DNA of 64,000 nt from CAVZCK01 sp963773735. Lineage in GTDB: Bacteria; Pseudomonadota; Alphaproteobacteria; Rhizobiales; Rhodomicrobiaceae. Where the stretch lies: NCBI GenBank assembly GCA_963773735.1, contig CAVZCK010000004.1, forward strand, positions 1-64,000. The letters are read 5' to 3'. The translations under genes and the position numbers were made by a program. Of the stretch, positions 17,014-25,200 are shown one piece after another (the stretch's first letter is position 1; the number at the start of each line of letters is the position of its first letter). The notes beneath the pieces were generated by a model that saw nothing but the letters and a program-made list of their open reading frames with translations, had not been told where the DNA came from and did not search any database.

Positions 17014-17032
17014 ATTGTCGACTGTCAACAAT
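17014..17032. promoter_or_regulatory. Candidate GntR-type operator upstream of the MmgE/PrpD operon
   Basis: An imperfect palindrome, ATTGTCGACTGTCAACAAT, has arms TTGTCGA and TCAACAA that match at six of seven positions around a three-base centre. Sites of the form TTGTNGA-N3-TCNACAA are bound by FadR/GntR-family repressors of acid catabolism. It lies about 130 bases before the first gene of the operon. No GntR gene is visible in the window. Confidence 0.4.
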
Positions 17033-17140
17033 TGGTCCCTCAACGCTCGCGGCAGGCCGTGCTCATATCCTGAATGGGATATTGCGCACAGACCGCGCCG
17101 CCACGCGAGAGCGCATCGGCACCCGACAGCGGCATAACCG

Positions 17141-17548
17141 TCAAACGTAGCGCGCCGCCGCCATGCAGACCACGGTTATCGCGAGCAGCCCGGCGGCGAT
17201 GCGCTGGCCCATCGCCATCCGTTTACGTAACTGCAACGCATGCGCCTGATCGGCCGAGGCAAGCTTTCGTATCGCCGGCCCGCAGGACACACCCTGAACG
17301 CCGGCAGCGAGGAGAGCAGAGCCCGCACCGAACGCGAGGACATATTCCATAGGCCCTGGATCCCCGCGATGCAGGAGATACCAAAGCACGATCCCTGCCG
17401 CGATGGCGACGACGGCGGCGCCCATTTGCGGCTTGAACAGGCGCTCGGCGAGGACGCCGTCCGTTCGCGCTAAAGTGAAGGTGGAGCCAGCCCAAAACAC
17501 TCCGGTCAAGACATGCAGGGCAACCGCAAGAATCACTGTGACTTGCAT
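17141..17548 (-). CDS. Small integral membrane protein, unknown function
   Basis: The 135-residue product from the ATG at 17548 has four likely membrane helices: an N-terminal one (VTVILAVALHVLTGVFWAGS), two central ones (VVAIAAGIVLWYLL and YVLAFGAGSALLAAGV) and a C-terminal one (IAAGLLAITVVCMAAARYV). The early HVLTGVFWAGS resembles CopD- or DUF2269-like membrane proteins, but I cannot assign the family. It is transcribed away from the TetR gene, about 75 bases apart, so it is the likely target of that regulator. Confidence 0.65.
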   Translation of the reverse strand: MQVTVILAVALHVLTGVFWAGSTFTLARTDGVLAERLFKPQMGAAVVAIAAGIVLWYLLHRGDPGPMEYVLAFGAGSALLAAGVQGVSCGPAIRKLASADQAHALQLRKRMAMGQRIAAGLLAITVVCMAAARYV

Positions 17549-17584
17549 GGAAAACTCCGTTTGCACGAGGTTGCTCAAATCAGA

Positions 17585-17599
17585 TATGCAATATGTATA
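17585..17599. promoter_or_regulatory. Possible TetR operator in the divergent intergenic region
   Basis: The short imperfect palindrome TATGCA-ATA-TGTATA (five of six arm positions match) lies between the membrane protein gene and the TetR gene. Position favours an operator; the sequence support is weak. Confidence 0.25.
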
Positions 17600-17622
17600 G
17601 CCAATTCGAGATGTCAAGGACC

Positions 17623-18261
17623 ATGAACCGCCGTCCTTATCGAAGCCCTCGCCGTGCCGCCGCGGCAAAGCAGACACGCCAACGCATTGTCGCGGCCGCG
17701 GGGGAGCTCCTTGCCGGCACGGAAGAGATCGGCGGCTTTTCGCTGGAGGCGGTGGCTCAAAAAGCCGGCGTTACGCGCCTGACGGTCTACAATCAATTCG
17801 GCTCACGCCGCGCTTTGCTCGAAGCCGTCTTCGACGAAAGGGCCGTCAGCGGCGGTCTGCATCGATTGATCGAGGCGATGGCGGACCCCGATCCGCTAAG
17901 CGGGCTCCGCCGTGTCGTCGCGATATTTTGCGACTTCTGGAGCTCCGATATACCGGGCCTTTCCCGCCTTCATGCTGCGGGCGCGAGCGATCCGGAGTTC
18001 GAGGCAAGCGTCAGCGGGCGCAATGAGCGCCGGCGTCATCTGCTCTTGGGCCTGGTCGAGCGCATGTCCGGACGCGCCAAGCCGCGCTCCAAAGCCCGGA
18101 AGGACCTCGTAGATGTGCTGTTCGCGCTTACGAGCCTGGCATTTTTTGCGCAGCTTGCAGGACGCGGACGCACGGGCGGGCAGGCTTGCAAGCTCATTCA
18201 AGCGCTTGCAATCGAGGCCGTTCGTGCGGCAAAGCTGGGCCCCGTTGAGGCCACTGAATGA
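17623..18261 (+). CDS. TetR family transcriptional regulator
   Basis: The 212-residue product has a TetR DNA-binding domain at about residues 15-65, with RQRIVAAAGELLAG, FSLEAVAQKAGVTRLTVYNQF and the turn GSRRALLEAVFDE. The C-terminal ligand domain is typical in length and not informative. In-frame ATGs at 17593 and 17611 are alternative starts, and none has a convincing ribosome binding site; 17623 gives the usual family N-terminus. It probably represses itself and the divergent membrane protein gene. Confidence 0.85.
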   Translation: MNRRPYRSPRRAAAAKQTRQRIVAAAGELLAGTEEIGGFSLEAVAQKAGVTRLTVYNQFGSRRALLEAVFDERAVSGGLHRLIEAMADPDPLSGLRRVVAIFCDFWSSDIPGLSRLHAAGASDPEFEASVSGRNERRRHLLLGLVERMSGRAKPRSKARKDLVDVLFALTSLAFFAQLAGRGRTGGQACKLIQALAIEAVRAAKLGPVEATE

Positions 18262-18265
18262 TCGG

Positions 18266-18307
18266 CTAGAGCCTTTCCCGTTCCAATTCTATCGGAACGG
18301 GCTCTAG
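18266..18307. terminator. Long palindrome between convergent genes, probable bidirectional terminator
   Basis: CTAGAG and CCCGTTCC pair with GGAACGGG and CTCTAG around a short AT-rich loop, with a small bulge in the left arm. It sits exactly between the convergent TetR and redoxin genes. Palindromes with CTAG ends are also dispersed repeats in Hyphomicrobiales, so it may be a repeat used as a terminator. Confidence 0.6.
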
Positions 18308-18876
18308 CGTGTGCGCTTCGCAAGCCACTCAACGACCTCCGCCGCGTTTCGATCAGGCGGGAACACCGGGTAAAACACATGCTCGATCATGCCGTTCGAG
18401 ATGATGAGCGTAATGCGCTTCAGCAGCGTCATTCCGGCGGTGGTAAAGCTGGGCAGATCCAGCGCCTTGGTCAGTTGAAGCGGCTCATCGGACAGCAGAG
18501 GGAACGGCAGATGAAGCCGCTCGGCCGCCTCGGATTGATAGGCGGTGTCCTGGGTCGAAAGCCCGAACAGATGATCGACGCCAAGAACCTTGAGCTCCGC
18601 GAAATGGTCGCGAAACGCGCAGGATTGCGGCGTGCAGCCCCGTGCGCCGGGGATCAAATCCCAGCCGTCGGGGTTTTCGACGTCGGGCCGGCCGGTCCGG
18701 GGGTAGACATAGACGACCGTCAGGCCGCTGAGGGCCGCCAAATCGACCATCGAGCCGTTCGTCGCCTTTAGCGGAAGTGATGGCAGCGTCAGGCCCACGA
18801 GATGCGTGGCCGCTCCGTCATCGACCGGCGCTGGAATTCGAGACCAATCGGGCGCACTCACTGGGTTTTCCATCAT
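18304..18876 (-). CDS. Peroxiredoxin-like redoxin (AhpC/TSA fold)
   Basis: The 190-residue product has a thioredoxin-fold redoxin domain. The segment LTVVYVYPRTGRP begins it, and the active-site region reads GCTPQSCAFRD, a C-T-P-Q-S-C arrangement in which the first Cys would be the peroxidatic residue by position. FPLLSDEPLQLTKALDLP follows, as in bacterioferritin comigratory proteins. It likely reduces peroxides in the cytoplasm. The start at 18876 is preferred over a longer in-frame start at 18924 because the extra residues are not conserved in character. Last bases overlap the palindrome at its end. Confidence 0.8.
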   Translation of the reverse strand: MMENPVSAPDWSRIPAPVDDGAATHLVGLTLPSLPLKATNGSMVDLAALSGLTVVYVYPRTGRPDVENPDGWDLIPGARGCTPQSCAFRDHFAELKVLGVDHLFGLSTQDTAYQSEAAERLHLPFPLLSDEPLQLTKALDLPSFTTAGMTLLKRITLIISNGMIEHVFYPVFPPDRNAAEVVEWLAKRTR

Positions 18877-19024
18877 TGCTGACTCCGAACAGTTCACCTT
18901 CAAGCCGCTGCGTCTTCGGGACAAGCCGAGCTCGACCGCTTACGATAAGCGTTGCGCATTCTCAGGTCACGCAACAACATTCATCCCGGTCCATCAGCGA
19001 TGAGGCGATAACCCAAAGGAGAGC

Positions 19025-20059
19025 TTACGGCCTTGCGGGAGGACCGGTCGTCTCGCCCACGAGGAGGCTGCCTTCGACTTCCCTGCTCCCGACGGCGGTA
19101 CGTGCATCCAATGCGCTCAGCAGCGCCTCGGCTGCCAGCGTGCCCATTTGCTCCGCTGGAACATGAACCGTGGTCAGCCTGGGGCGGATATGCTCCACAA
19201 TGGGAAGATTGTCGAACCCGGTAATCGACAGATCCTCGGGCACTCGAATGTTGCGTTCGAGTGCTTCGAACAGCACGCCCAGCGCGATGACATCGTTGCC
19301 GCAAACGAGGGCTGTCGGCAGACAATCGCTTTGAACCAGGTCGGCCAGAGCATCCCGCGCATCGCGAACGGAATATGCGACTTCCCGTGTCGCCCGTTCG
19401 GCAAGCGCGAGGCCATGGCCGGCGAGCGCCTCCTGAAGACCGAAAAGCCGATCCCTGGCCCGGTCGTTTCCAGCCGTAACCCCGGCCAGCATTCCGATGT
19501 ACCGATGTCCCAGATTTACGAGATGGTCGGCAATCTGAGCAATGGCCCTGCGGTTGGAGAACCCGACATTCGGGTGATCACAATCGGGCTCGTAGGTCCA
19601 GGTGTTGATGTAGACGGTTCCTGCCCTTTGCAGGGCCTCATACGTCGTGAGAGAGTGGGCGTTGCCGACAAGCAAGAGCCCATCGATGCCGCGTTCGAGC
19701 AGCCGGCGCACCTCGTCGGCCTCGATCGCCAATGAATAGTCGGAGACGGCCAGCAGCAGCGTGTAGTCGCGAGCGGTCAGCGCCGCGCTGAATGCATTGA
19801 TCCCAGACGCAAAGATGGCGTTGTTGAGGGTCGGGATGACCGCACCGATCGTGAACGACCAATTCGAGGCGAGCGCACGCGCCGCACCATGCGGAAAATA
19901 TCCGAGGCCGTCGATCGCCTTCTCCACGCGGATTCTAAGGTCGGGCCGAACCAGATTCGAGCGGTTCAAGACCCGCGATACCGTGGCTGTCGATACCTTC
20001 GCGGCAGACGCGATATCGGCCAGAGTCGGCAATCGCTTTCTGTCGTCCCTTCGTCGCAC
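19025..20059 (-). CDS. LacI family transcriptional repressor
   Basis: The 344-residue product has an N-terminal LacI helix-turn-helix (residues about 11-35, LADIASAAKVSTATVSRVL) with the hinge helix at about 50-65. A periplasmic-binding-protein-like sensor domain follows, with IGAVIPTLNNAIFASGI, DGLLLVGNAHS and ITGFDNLPIVEHIRP. GTG start at 20059 has AAAGGA upstream. It is divergent from the ABC transporter operon, and a perfect 16-base palindrome of the LacI-operator kind lies between them, so it most likely represses the transporter and catabolic genes and itself. Its inducer would be the transported substrate or a product. Confidence 0.92.
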   Translation of the reverse strand: MRRRDDRKRLPTLADIASAAKVSTATVSRVLNRSNLVRPDLRIRVEKAIDGLGYFPHGAARALASNWSFTIGAVIPTLNNAIFASGINAFSAALTARDYTLLLAVSDYSLAIEADEVRRLLERGIDGLLLVGNAHSLTTYEALQRAGTVYINTWTYEPDCDHPNVGFSNRRAIAQIADHLVNLGHRYIGMLAGVTAGNDRARDRLFGLQEALAGHGLALAERATREVAYSVRDARDALADLVQSDCLPTALVCGNDVIALGVLFEALERNIRVPEDLSITGFDNLPIVEHIRPRLTTVHVPAEQMGTLAAEALLSALDARTAVGSREVEGSLLVGETTGPPARP

Positions 20060-20110
20060 CGCTGTCCTTTCCTGCTCTTGACACGCTTCGCATTTCTGGG
20101 CGATCTTACA

Positions 20111-20126
20111 TTGTAAGCGCTTACAA
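20111..20126. promoter_or_regulatory. LacI-family operator
   Basis: TTGTAAGCGCTTACAA is a perfect 16-base palindrome with the central CG of LacI/GalR-family sites. It lies 52 bases before the repressor start and 49 before the first transporter gene, in the divergent promoter region, so one bound repressor could control both directions. Confidence 0.82.
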
Positions 20127-20174
20127 AAGCCAGGCGAGAGTTCAGCGCCTAACGAAATCGGGAGGAATCGCGGA

Positions 20175-21018
20175 TTGGATCAAGGCCGCCTTATTGATGC
20201 AACGGGGTTGCCGCAAGCCAGCCGAGCGATCTCGATGCCTCGGCATCCGCGCGCGAACAGGCGGTTCCTCGTCGGCGCACTTTCGATCGCTGGTGCCTTG
20301 GTCCTTTGGTGGTTGCTAACCAGCGTGACGGGGATCGTCAGCAGCTACAGGTTTCCCTCGCCGGGCGAGTTTTACGCCGCGTTCATCCACATTGCCACGA
20401 CCGGCTATGCCGGCGGAACGCTGTTGCAGCAGACGCTACAAAGTCTAAAGCTGATCGTAGAAGGATTTCTGGTCGCCTGTGTTCTCGGCACACCGCTCGG
20501 ATTTCTGATGGGCTGGAGCCGGCGGATCGAAGCCTTCCTCAACCCGGTGTTCCTGCTGATCCGGCCAATTCCGCCCTTGGCCTGGATTCCGCTCGCGATT
20601 GTCTGGCTTGGGCTTGGCGACGCCGCCAAGATCATGGTGATCTGGTTTGCGGCCTTCGTGCCATCTGTCATTAACACTTATACCGGCGTGCGCCAGGTCG
20701 ATCCCGTCTTGGTGGAAGCGGCCCGTGTTCACGGTGCCTCTAATTGGCGGGTGGCCCGCGAAGTTATCTTGCCCGGCGCTATGCCGATGATCTTTACCGG
20801 CTTGCGGCTATCGCTGCAGGCGTGCTGGACGACTTCTCGTCGCGGCCGAACTGGTGGGAGCCTTCCTTGGGCTGGGCCGGGTGCTCGATATCGCCTACCG
20901 TGACATTTATCCAGCCATGATCGCGGTCGCCATGATGACCATCGCAATTGCCGGCGCCCTGACAATGCTGGTCCTGGCTCAAGTCGAGCGTGGTGTTCTA
21001 CGGTGGCGGCAGATATAG
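20175..21018 (+). CDS. ABC transporter permease, SsuC/TauC type, copy 1 (one frameshift)
   Basis: Membrane permease of a sulfonate/nitrate/taurine-type importer. The hydrophobic N-terminus (LVGALSIAGALVLWWLLTS) is followed by the family core GFLMGWSRRIEAFLNP, IRPIPPLAWIPLAIVWLGLG and the EAA loop EAARVHGASNWRVAREVILP. The frame breaks near 20825; the neighbouring frame completes it with LLVAAELVGAFLGLGRVLD and ends at 21018. TTG start at 20175 is supported by GGAGG at 20161-20165; an ATG at 20235 has no such site. It overlaps permease 2 by 16 bases, indicating a heterodimeric channel. Confidence 0.87.
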
Positions 21019-21821
21019 GACCAACCATAAGCGCGCAGAGCGATTCAGCGCCCTCATCGAAGGAGCTGAAGGTGCTGTCGATCGCTGGAGCCGTAATGTT
21101 TTTCGGCACCTGGCAGCTGGTTGCGATCAGCGGCCTCGTCTCGGAACACGTCCTGCCTTCCCCCACCGCGGTGCTCGAACGCATTTACATCATGTCCGTC
21201 GACCCGTTTGCCGGATATTTGCTGTATCAGCATGTTCTGACGAGCTTATACCGATTCCTGCTTGGCTTTCTGCTGGCGGCCGCGATCGGCATTCCGCTCG
21301 GCCTGATCATGGGACGCTACCGGCTGGCGGACGAGATCGTCACGCCGATATTCGAAGCCTATCGGTATATCGCGCCGCTGGCGTGGGTTCCGTTCGCAGC
21401 GCTCTGGTTTGGCACGGGCATCGGCGGATCGGTGATGGTCATCTTCACAGGGGCCTTCGCGCCGTGCGTCGTCAACGCCTATCGCGGCGCCCAGTTCGTC
21501 GAAAAGCATCTGATCGAGGCCGCGCAAACGCTCGGCGCCAGCAATTTGCGCATCTTAGGCGAGGTGCTGCTGCCAGGCGCGCTGCCTTCGATTGTTGCCG
21601 GCCTCAGGGTCGGTGCGGGCCTGGCATGGCAATCGCTGATCGGCGCCGAGCTGATCGTCGTCTCCTCCGGCATCGGTTACGTCATGGTTCAGGGCCAGAG
21701 CAATCTGTCGCCGACCATCGTCATGTCCGCGATGCTGGTGATCGGCGTCATCGGCCTCATCATCGATGTGGCGCTGCGCACCGCGGAGCGCCGGATATCG
21801 GCTCGCTGGGGGTGGTCGTGA
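21003..21821 (+). CDS. ABC transporter permease, SsuC/TauC type, copy 2
   Basis: The 272-residue product is a full-length permease with about six membrane helices. Conserved segments are LLAAAIGIPLGLIMGRYRLA, YIAPLAWVPFAALWFGTGIG and the EAA loop IEAAQTLGASNLRILGEVLL. Start GTG at 21003 lies within the end of permease 1, and its own stop overlaps the ATPase start (GTGA), so the genes are translationally coupled. Two different permease genes are less usual than one in this family and suggest a heterodimer. Intact. Confidence 0.9.
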   Translation: MAADIGPTISAQSDSAPSSKELKVLSIAGAVMFFGTWQLVAISGLVSEHVLPSPTAVLERIYIMSVDPFAGYLLYQHVLTSLYRFLLGFLLAAAIGIPLGLIMGRYRLADEIVTPIFEAYRYIAPLAWVPFAALWFGTGIGGSVMVIFTGAFAPCVVNAYRGAQFVEKHLIEAAQTLGASNLRILGEVLLPGALPSIVAGLRVGAGLAWQSLIGAELIVVSSGIGYVMVQGQSNLSPTIVMSAMLVIGVIGLIIDVALRTAERRISARWGWS

Positions 21822-22612
21822 GTGGCATCTGCTTTGAAGAGGTGGTCAAGGTCTTCGCGCGAGCCGACGCGATGGTCACCGCGGTCGAAGGCATCAATTT
21901 GGAGGTGGCCGATAAAGAGTTCGTCGCCATCGTCGGCCCCTCCGGCTGCGGCAAGACAACGCTGATGCGGATGGTCGCCGGACTCGAGGCTCCCACCTCC
22001 GGCAGGGTGCTCGTAAAGAACAAGCCGGTGCGAGGCCCCGGTCCCGATCGAGCCGTCGTGTTTCAGCAATTCGCTCTGTTTCCCTGGAAGACGGTCCGGC
22101 AGAACATTGCCTTTGGCCTTAAGTCGAAGGGCGCGTCACGGCGGGAACAGGACCAAGCGGTCGCCTACTATCTACGGCTGATGAATTTGGAGGGAACAGC
22201 GGAAAGCTACCCCCATCAGCTGTCCGGCGGCATGCAACAGCGCGTGGCTATCGCACGCTCCTACGCCATCGAACCGGAAGTGCTGCTTATGGACGAGCCG
22301 TTTGGAGCGCTCGACGCGCAGACGCGCACGATCATGCAGGAAGAACTCATTCGGCTAACCAGCAAAAATCCGCGCACGGTGCTTTTCATCACCCATAGTG
22401 TCGAGGAAGCGGTGTACCTGGCCGACCGCGTCGTGGTCTTGACCCGGAGCCCAGGGCGCGTGCGCGAGATCATCGACGTGAGCGGGATGCGGAAACGCGA
22501 AGGATGGGCGGAGGGCGCTATCGAATCAGTCATGGAATTACCGAGCTTCACGCATCTGCGCGCGCTGGTGTGGAAGTTGCTCCGCGAGCAATTGGCCGGA
22601 GCAGGCGAATAA
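21818..22612 (+). CDS. ABC transporter ATPase, SsuB/TauB type
   Basis: The 264-residue nucleotide-binding subunit has Walker A GPSGCGKTT, Q-loop VVFQQFALFPWKT, signature LSGGMQQRVAIARSY, Walker B VLLMDEPFGALD and the switch His in VLFITHSVEEAVYLADR. All catalytic positions are intact. The class is that of aliphatic sulfonate, taurine and nitrate importers. GTG at 21818 overlaps the permease 2 stop. A GTG at 21812 is an alternative start. Confidence 0.92.
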   Translation: MSGICFEEVVKVFARADAMVTAVEGINLEVADKEFVAIVGPSGCGKTTLMRMVAGLEAPTSGRVLVKNKPVRGPGPDRAVVFQQFALFPWKTVRQNIAFGLKSKGASRREQDQAVAYYLRLMNLEGTAESYPHQLSGGMQQRVAIARSYAIEPEVLLMDEPFGALDAQTRTIMQEELIRLTSKNPRTVLFITHSVEEAVYLADRVVVLTRSPGRVREIIDVSGMRKREGWAEGAIESVMELPSFTHLRALVWKLLREQLAGAGE

Positions 22613-22643
22613 ACCAAGGAGAAAATGACAGGGAGGAAGTACG

Positions 22644-23702
22644 ATGCGACGTATAGCTACAGTCATCTGCGCGGTTGCAAGCGCTTTCGGCGCAAGTGCC
22701 GCAGCACCCGCCGGTTCCGCGCGGGCCGAGGCGATCAAGGTCAGCTATCAGCCGGCGCTGTATTGGTCGCTGCCCTATTTCATCGCCAGCGAGAAAGGCT
22801 GGTGGAAGGATATCGGCCTCGAGCCGGAGTTCTCAACTTTTGCGTCAGGCGCACCGCAGGTCGCTGCGGTCGCCTCGAAGTCATGGGATGTCGGCGGCAC
22901 CGGTTCAGCGCCGGCCGTTTTGGGAGCCAGCCGCTTCAACATCGTCACTCTCGGCATCACCAATGACGAGTCTGCGGGCAACGCACTGCTAGTGCGAAAA
23001 GACGAGCTGGAAGCGATCAAGAAAGATCCGAAATCGCTGAAAGGCAAGCAGGTCCTGCTGACAACGAACTCCACCGGCGAGTACGCCGCCGTGGCATGCG
23101 CCAGCAAATGGGGCCTGGACTATAAGACCGATTTGAAGGTCGTCAATCTGAACCAGCAGGACATCATATCGGCCTTTGCCACAGGCACCGGCACCCTGGC
23201 GGGGCTCTGGGCGCCTAACATCTACACGCTTGAAGAAAAGGCCGGCGCGGTTGTGATCTGCTCCGGCAAAGACGCGGGCGCAACGGTTCCAGGCACGCTG
23301 GTCGCCCGCCGCGACTTCGCCGAGAAAAATCCCGAACTAGTGGCGAAATATCTCGCGGTCTACCTTCGCGCCATAAAGTGGATGAAGGAGAACCGCGACC
23401 AGACAATCGATCTGATGGCTGAGTTCTACAAAAAGAGCGGCGTGACTCTGCCGCGGAAATATCTGGCCGAGGAGATCGACACCCGGCCGACATTCACACT
23501 CGATGAGCAGCTTCAGATCCTGAAGCGAGCCGGAGGAGCTTCGACTGCGGACAAATGGTACACCGAGCTGGGAGCCTATCTTAAGTCGACCGGTACGCTC
23601 CAGGAGGCTCCGGCCCCACAAAGCTTCATCGAGCCGAAATATATGCAAATGGTGGCTGACGACCCGAAGCTGAGGGCGTTTGCCGATAACAAGCCGATGT
23701 GA
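22644..23702 (+). CDS. ABC transporter substrate-binding protein, NMT1/TauA-like
   Basis: The 352-residue periplasmic binding protein has a signal peptide at residues 1-28 (hydrophobic run ending SARAEA) and the fold of the SsuA/TauA/NMT1 group: ALYWSLPYFIASEKGWWKDI, then GAPQVAAVASKSWDVGGTGS and LTTNSTGEYAAVACASKWGL. The strong site GGGAGGAAG precedes the ATG at 22644. Substrate specificity cannot be read off; the neighbouring dehydrogenases argue for a sulfonated or otherwise acidic polyol. Intact, last of the transporter genes. Confidence 0.9.
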   Translation: MRRIATVICAVASAFGASAAAPAGSARAEAIKVSYQPALYWSLPYFIASEKGWWKDIGLEPEFSTFASGAPQVAAVASKSWDVGGTGSAPAVLGASRFNIVTLGITNDESAGNALLVRKDELEAIKKDPKSLKGKQVLLTTNSTGEYAAVACASKWGLDYKTDLKVVNLNQQDIISAFATGTGTLAGLWAPNIYTLEEKAGAVVICSGKDAGATVPGTLVARRDFAEKNPELVAKYLAVYLRAIKWMKENRDQTIDLMAEFYKKSGVTLPRKYLAEEIDTRPTFTLDEQLQILKRAGGASTADKWYTELGAYLKSTGTLQEAPAPQSFIEPKYMQMVADDPKLRAFADNKPM

Positions 23703-23812
23703 AACGGTGATGATCCGGGTTTTCCTTGGATCACTCACCGCCGATTGCCTTGGGCGAGGGCGTTGCGCCTCAGAGCGCCCTCGCGGATCGTCGAAGAGAG
23801 CGAAAACCAGCT

Positions 23813-25114
23813 ATGGAATACCTCAAGAAGGCGGTGCGAACCAGCAGCAGCGACGAAGCGCATGTCACGGCCGCCGTTGCGCAGATCTTGAAGGAGATCG
23901 AGGCGGGCGGCGAGGCGGTGGCAAGAGAACATGCCAGGCGTCTGGATAATTGGGATGGCGACATCATCGTGCCTCCCGACGCCCGTGCAGCTGCTAGCGA
24001 CTCATTAAGCGAAAAGCTGAAGCGGGACATCCAGTTCGCCCATGACCAGGTGCAGCGCTTCGCCGAAGTTCAGCGGGCTGCCTTTAAGGACGCGCAAGTC
24101 GAGCTGATTCCCGGCCTCGTTGCGGGCCACAAGAACATCCCCTTAGAGGTGGCGGGTTGCTATGTGCCTGGGGGCCGCTACGCCCATGTGGCGTCGGCGA
24201 TCATGTCGATAACGCCGGCCAAGGTGGCAGGCGTTGCCCATATTATCGCCGCTTCACCCCCGAAGCCGGGCGTCGGCGTCCATCCAGCCATTCTGTACAC
24301 GCTCGATCTGTGCGGCGTTGATACCATCCTCAGCATTGGCGGGGTGCAGGCCGTCGCTGCATTGGCATTCGGGCTGTTCACCGGGCAGGCCGCGGACATT
24401 CTGGTCGGTCCGGGCAACCAGTACGTGGCGGAAGCCAAGCGCATTCTCTACGGCCGTGTCGGCATCGACATGTTCGCCGGCCCATCGGAGATTCTCATCA
24501 TCGCTGACGAAGCCGCCGATCCAGAGCTCGTGGCGTGGGACCTCGTCGGTCAGGCCGAGCACGGCTACAATTCTCCAGCATGGCTCATAACCCTTTCGCG
24601 CAGACTGGGCGAAAAGGTTCTTGAGCTGGTCCCACAGCTCATCCAGACCCTGCCCAAAATGAATGCGGAGAACGCCACATCCGCCTGGGCCAATTATGGG
24701 GAAGTCGTTCTCGCCGGATCTCGCGAGGAAGCAGCTGCGCAATCGGATTTCCGCGCACCTGAGCATTTGGAAGTCCATTGCGCGGACCTCGATTGGTGGC
24801 TCGGCGCCTTGCGCAACTACGGGTCACTTTTTCTGGGCGAAGAAACAACGGTTGCTTTCGGTGATAAAGCGTCCGGGCCAAACCACATTCTTCCGACCAA
24901 GGGAGCAGCGCGATATACGGGCGGGCTCTCGGTTAACACGTTCATCAAGACAGTAACCTGGCAGCGCATGACACGCGACGCTAGCCGGACCATAGGCAGC
25001 GTGACTGCGCGCATCTCGCGGCTGGAGGGAATGGAAGCACACGCGCGGACGGCCGAGGTCCGGCTGGCGAAGTGGTTTCCCGAAAGCGACTTCGACTTGG
25101 CGGCCACGGAGTGA
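23813..25114 (+). CDS. hpsN: Histidinol dehydrogenase family protein, HpsN-like (sulfopropanediol 3-dehydrogenase)
   Basis: The 433-residue product is a HisD paralogue. The zinc- and substrate-binding segments are conserved: GQAEHGYNSPAW (Gln and His), DFRAPEHLEVHCADLDWW, GPNHILPTKGAARYTGG and EGMEAHARTAEVRL. The combination with WDGDIIV early on and GCYVPGGRYAHVASAIMS resembles HpsN, which oxidises (R)-2,3-dihydroxypropane-1-sulfonate to sulfolactate in two steps, rather than true HisD of histidine synthesis. The context supports this: a sulfonate-type importer upstream, and a short-chain dehydrogenase remnant and a zinc alcohol dehydrogenase downstream, as in hpsNOP. Start at 23813 has GAGAG further upstream than usual. 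Confidence 0.75.
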   Translation: MEYLKKAVRTSSSDEAHVTAAVAQILKEIEAGGEAVAREHARRLDNWDGDIIVPPDARAAASDSLSEKLKRDIQFAHDQVQRFAEVQRAAFKDAQVELIPGLVAGHKNIPLEVAGCYVPGGRYAHVASAIMSITPAKVAGVAHIIAASPPKPGVGVHPAILYTLDLCGVDTILSIGGVQAVAALAFGLFTGQAADILVGPGNQYVAEAKRILYGRVGIDMFAGPSEILIIADEAADPELVAWDLVGQAEHGYNSPAWLITLSRRLGEKVLELVPQLIQTLPKMNAENATSAWANYGEVVLAGSREEAAAQSDFRAPEHLEVHCADLDWWLGALRNYGSLFLGEETTVAFGDKASGPNHILPTKGAARYTGGLSVNTFIKTVTWQRMTRDASRTIGSVTARISRLEGMEAHARTAEVRLAKWFPESDFDLAATE

Positions 25115-25119
25115 CAGCG

Positions 25120-25200
25120 ATGGCAAGCGAATCCGTCCTACGCCACCGGGCAAGGGCTGCCCGTGGATGGCGGCTACACGGCAAAGCAGGTGACCAATGA
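25120..25200 (+). pseudogene. Remnant of a short-chain dehydrogenase gene (hpsO-like position)
   Basis: Between the HpsN-like and alcohol dehydrogenase genes, bases 25139-25200 encode YATGQGLPVDGGYTAK, the typical C-terminal end of short-chain dehydrogenases. A possible start codon at 25120 and a few codons precede it, but the 230 or so residues expected in between are missing. In known hps clusters hpsO, a short-chain dehydrogenase, stands at this position. The remnant suggests an internal deletion of about 0.7 kb, or an assembly collapse. Confidence 0.6.

Noticed and set aside
20990..21817. N-terminal extension of the ABC ATPase frame across permease 2
   Set aside because: The frame is open by chance; the ATPase family begins at 21818 and the extension is arginine-rich shadow sequence.
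23813..25114. True histidinol dehydrogenase of histidine synthesis
   Set aside because: The context is a sulfonate-type transporter and alcohol dehydrogenases, no other his gene is near, and the sequence pattern is that of the HpsN-type paralogues.
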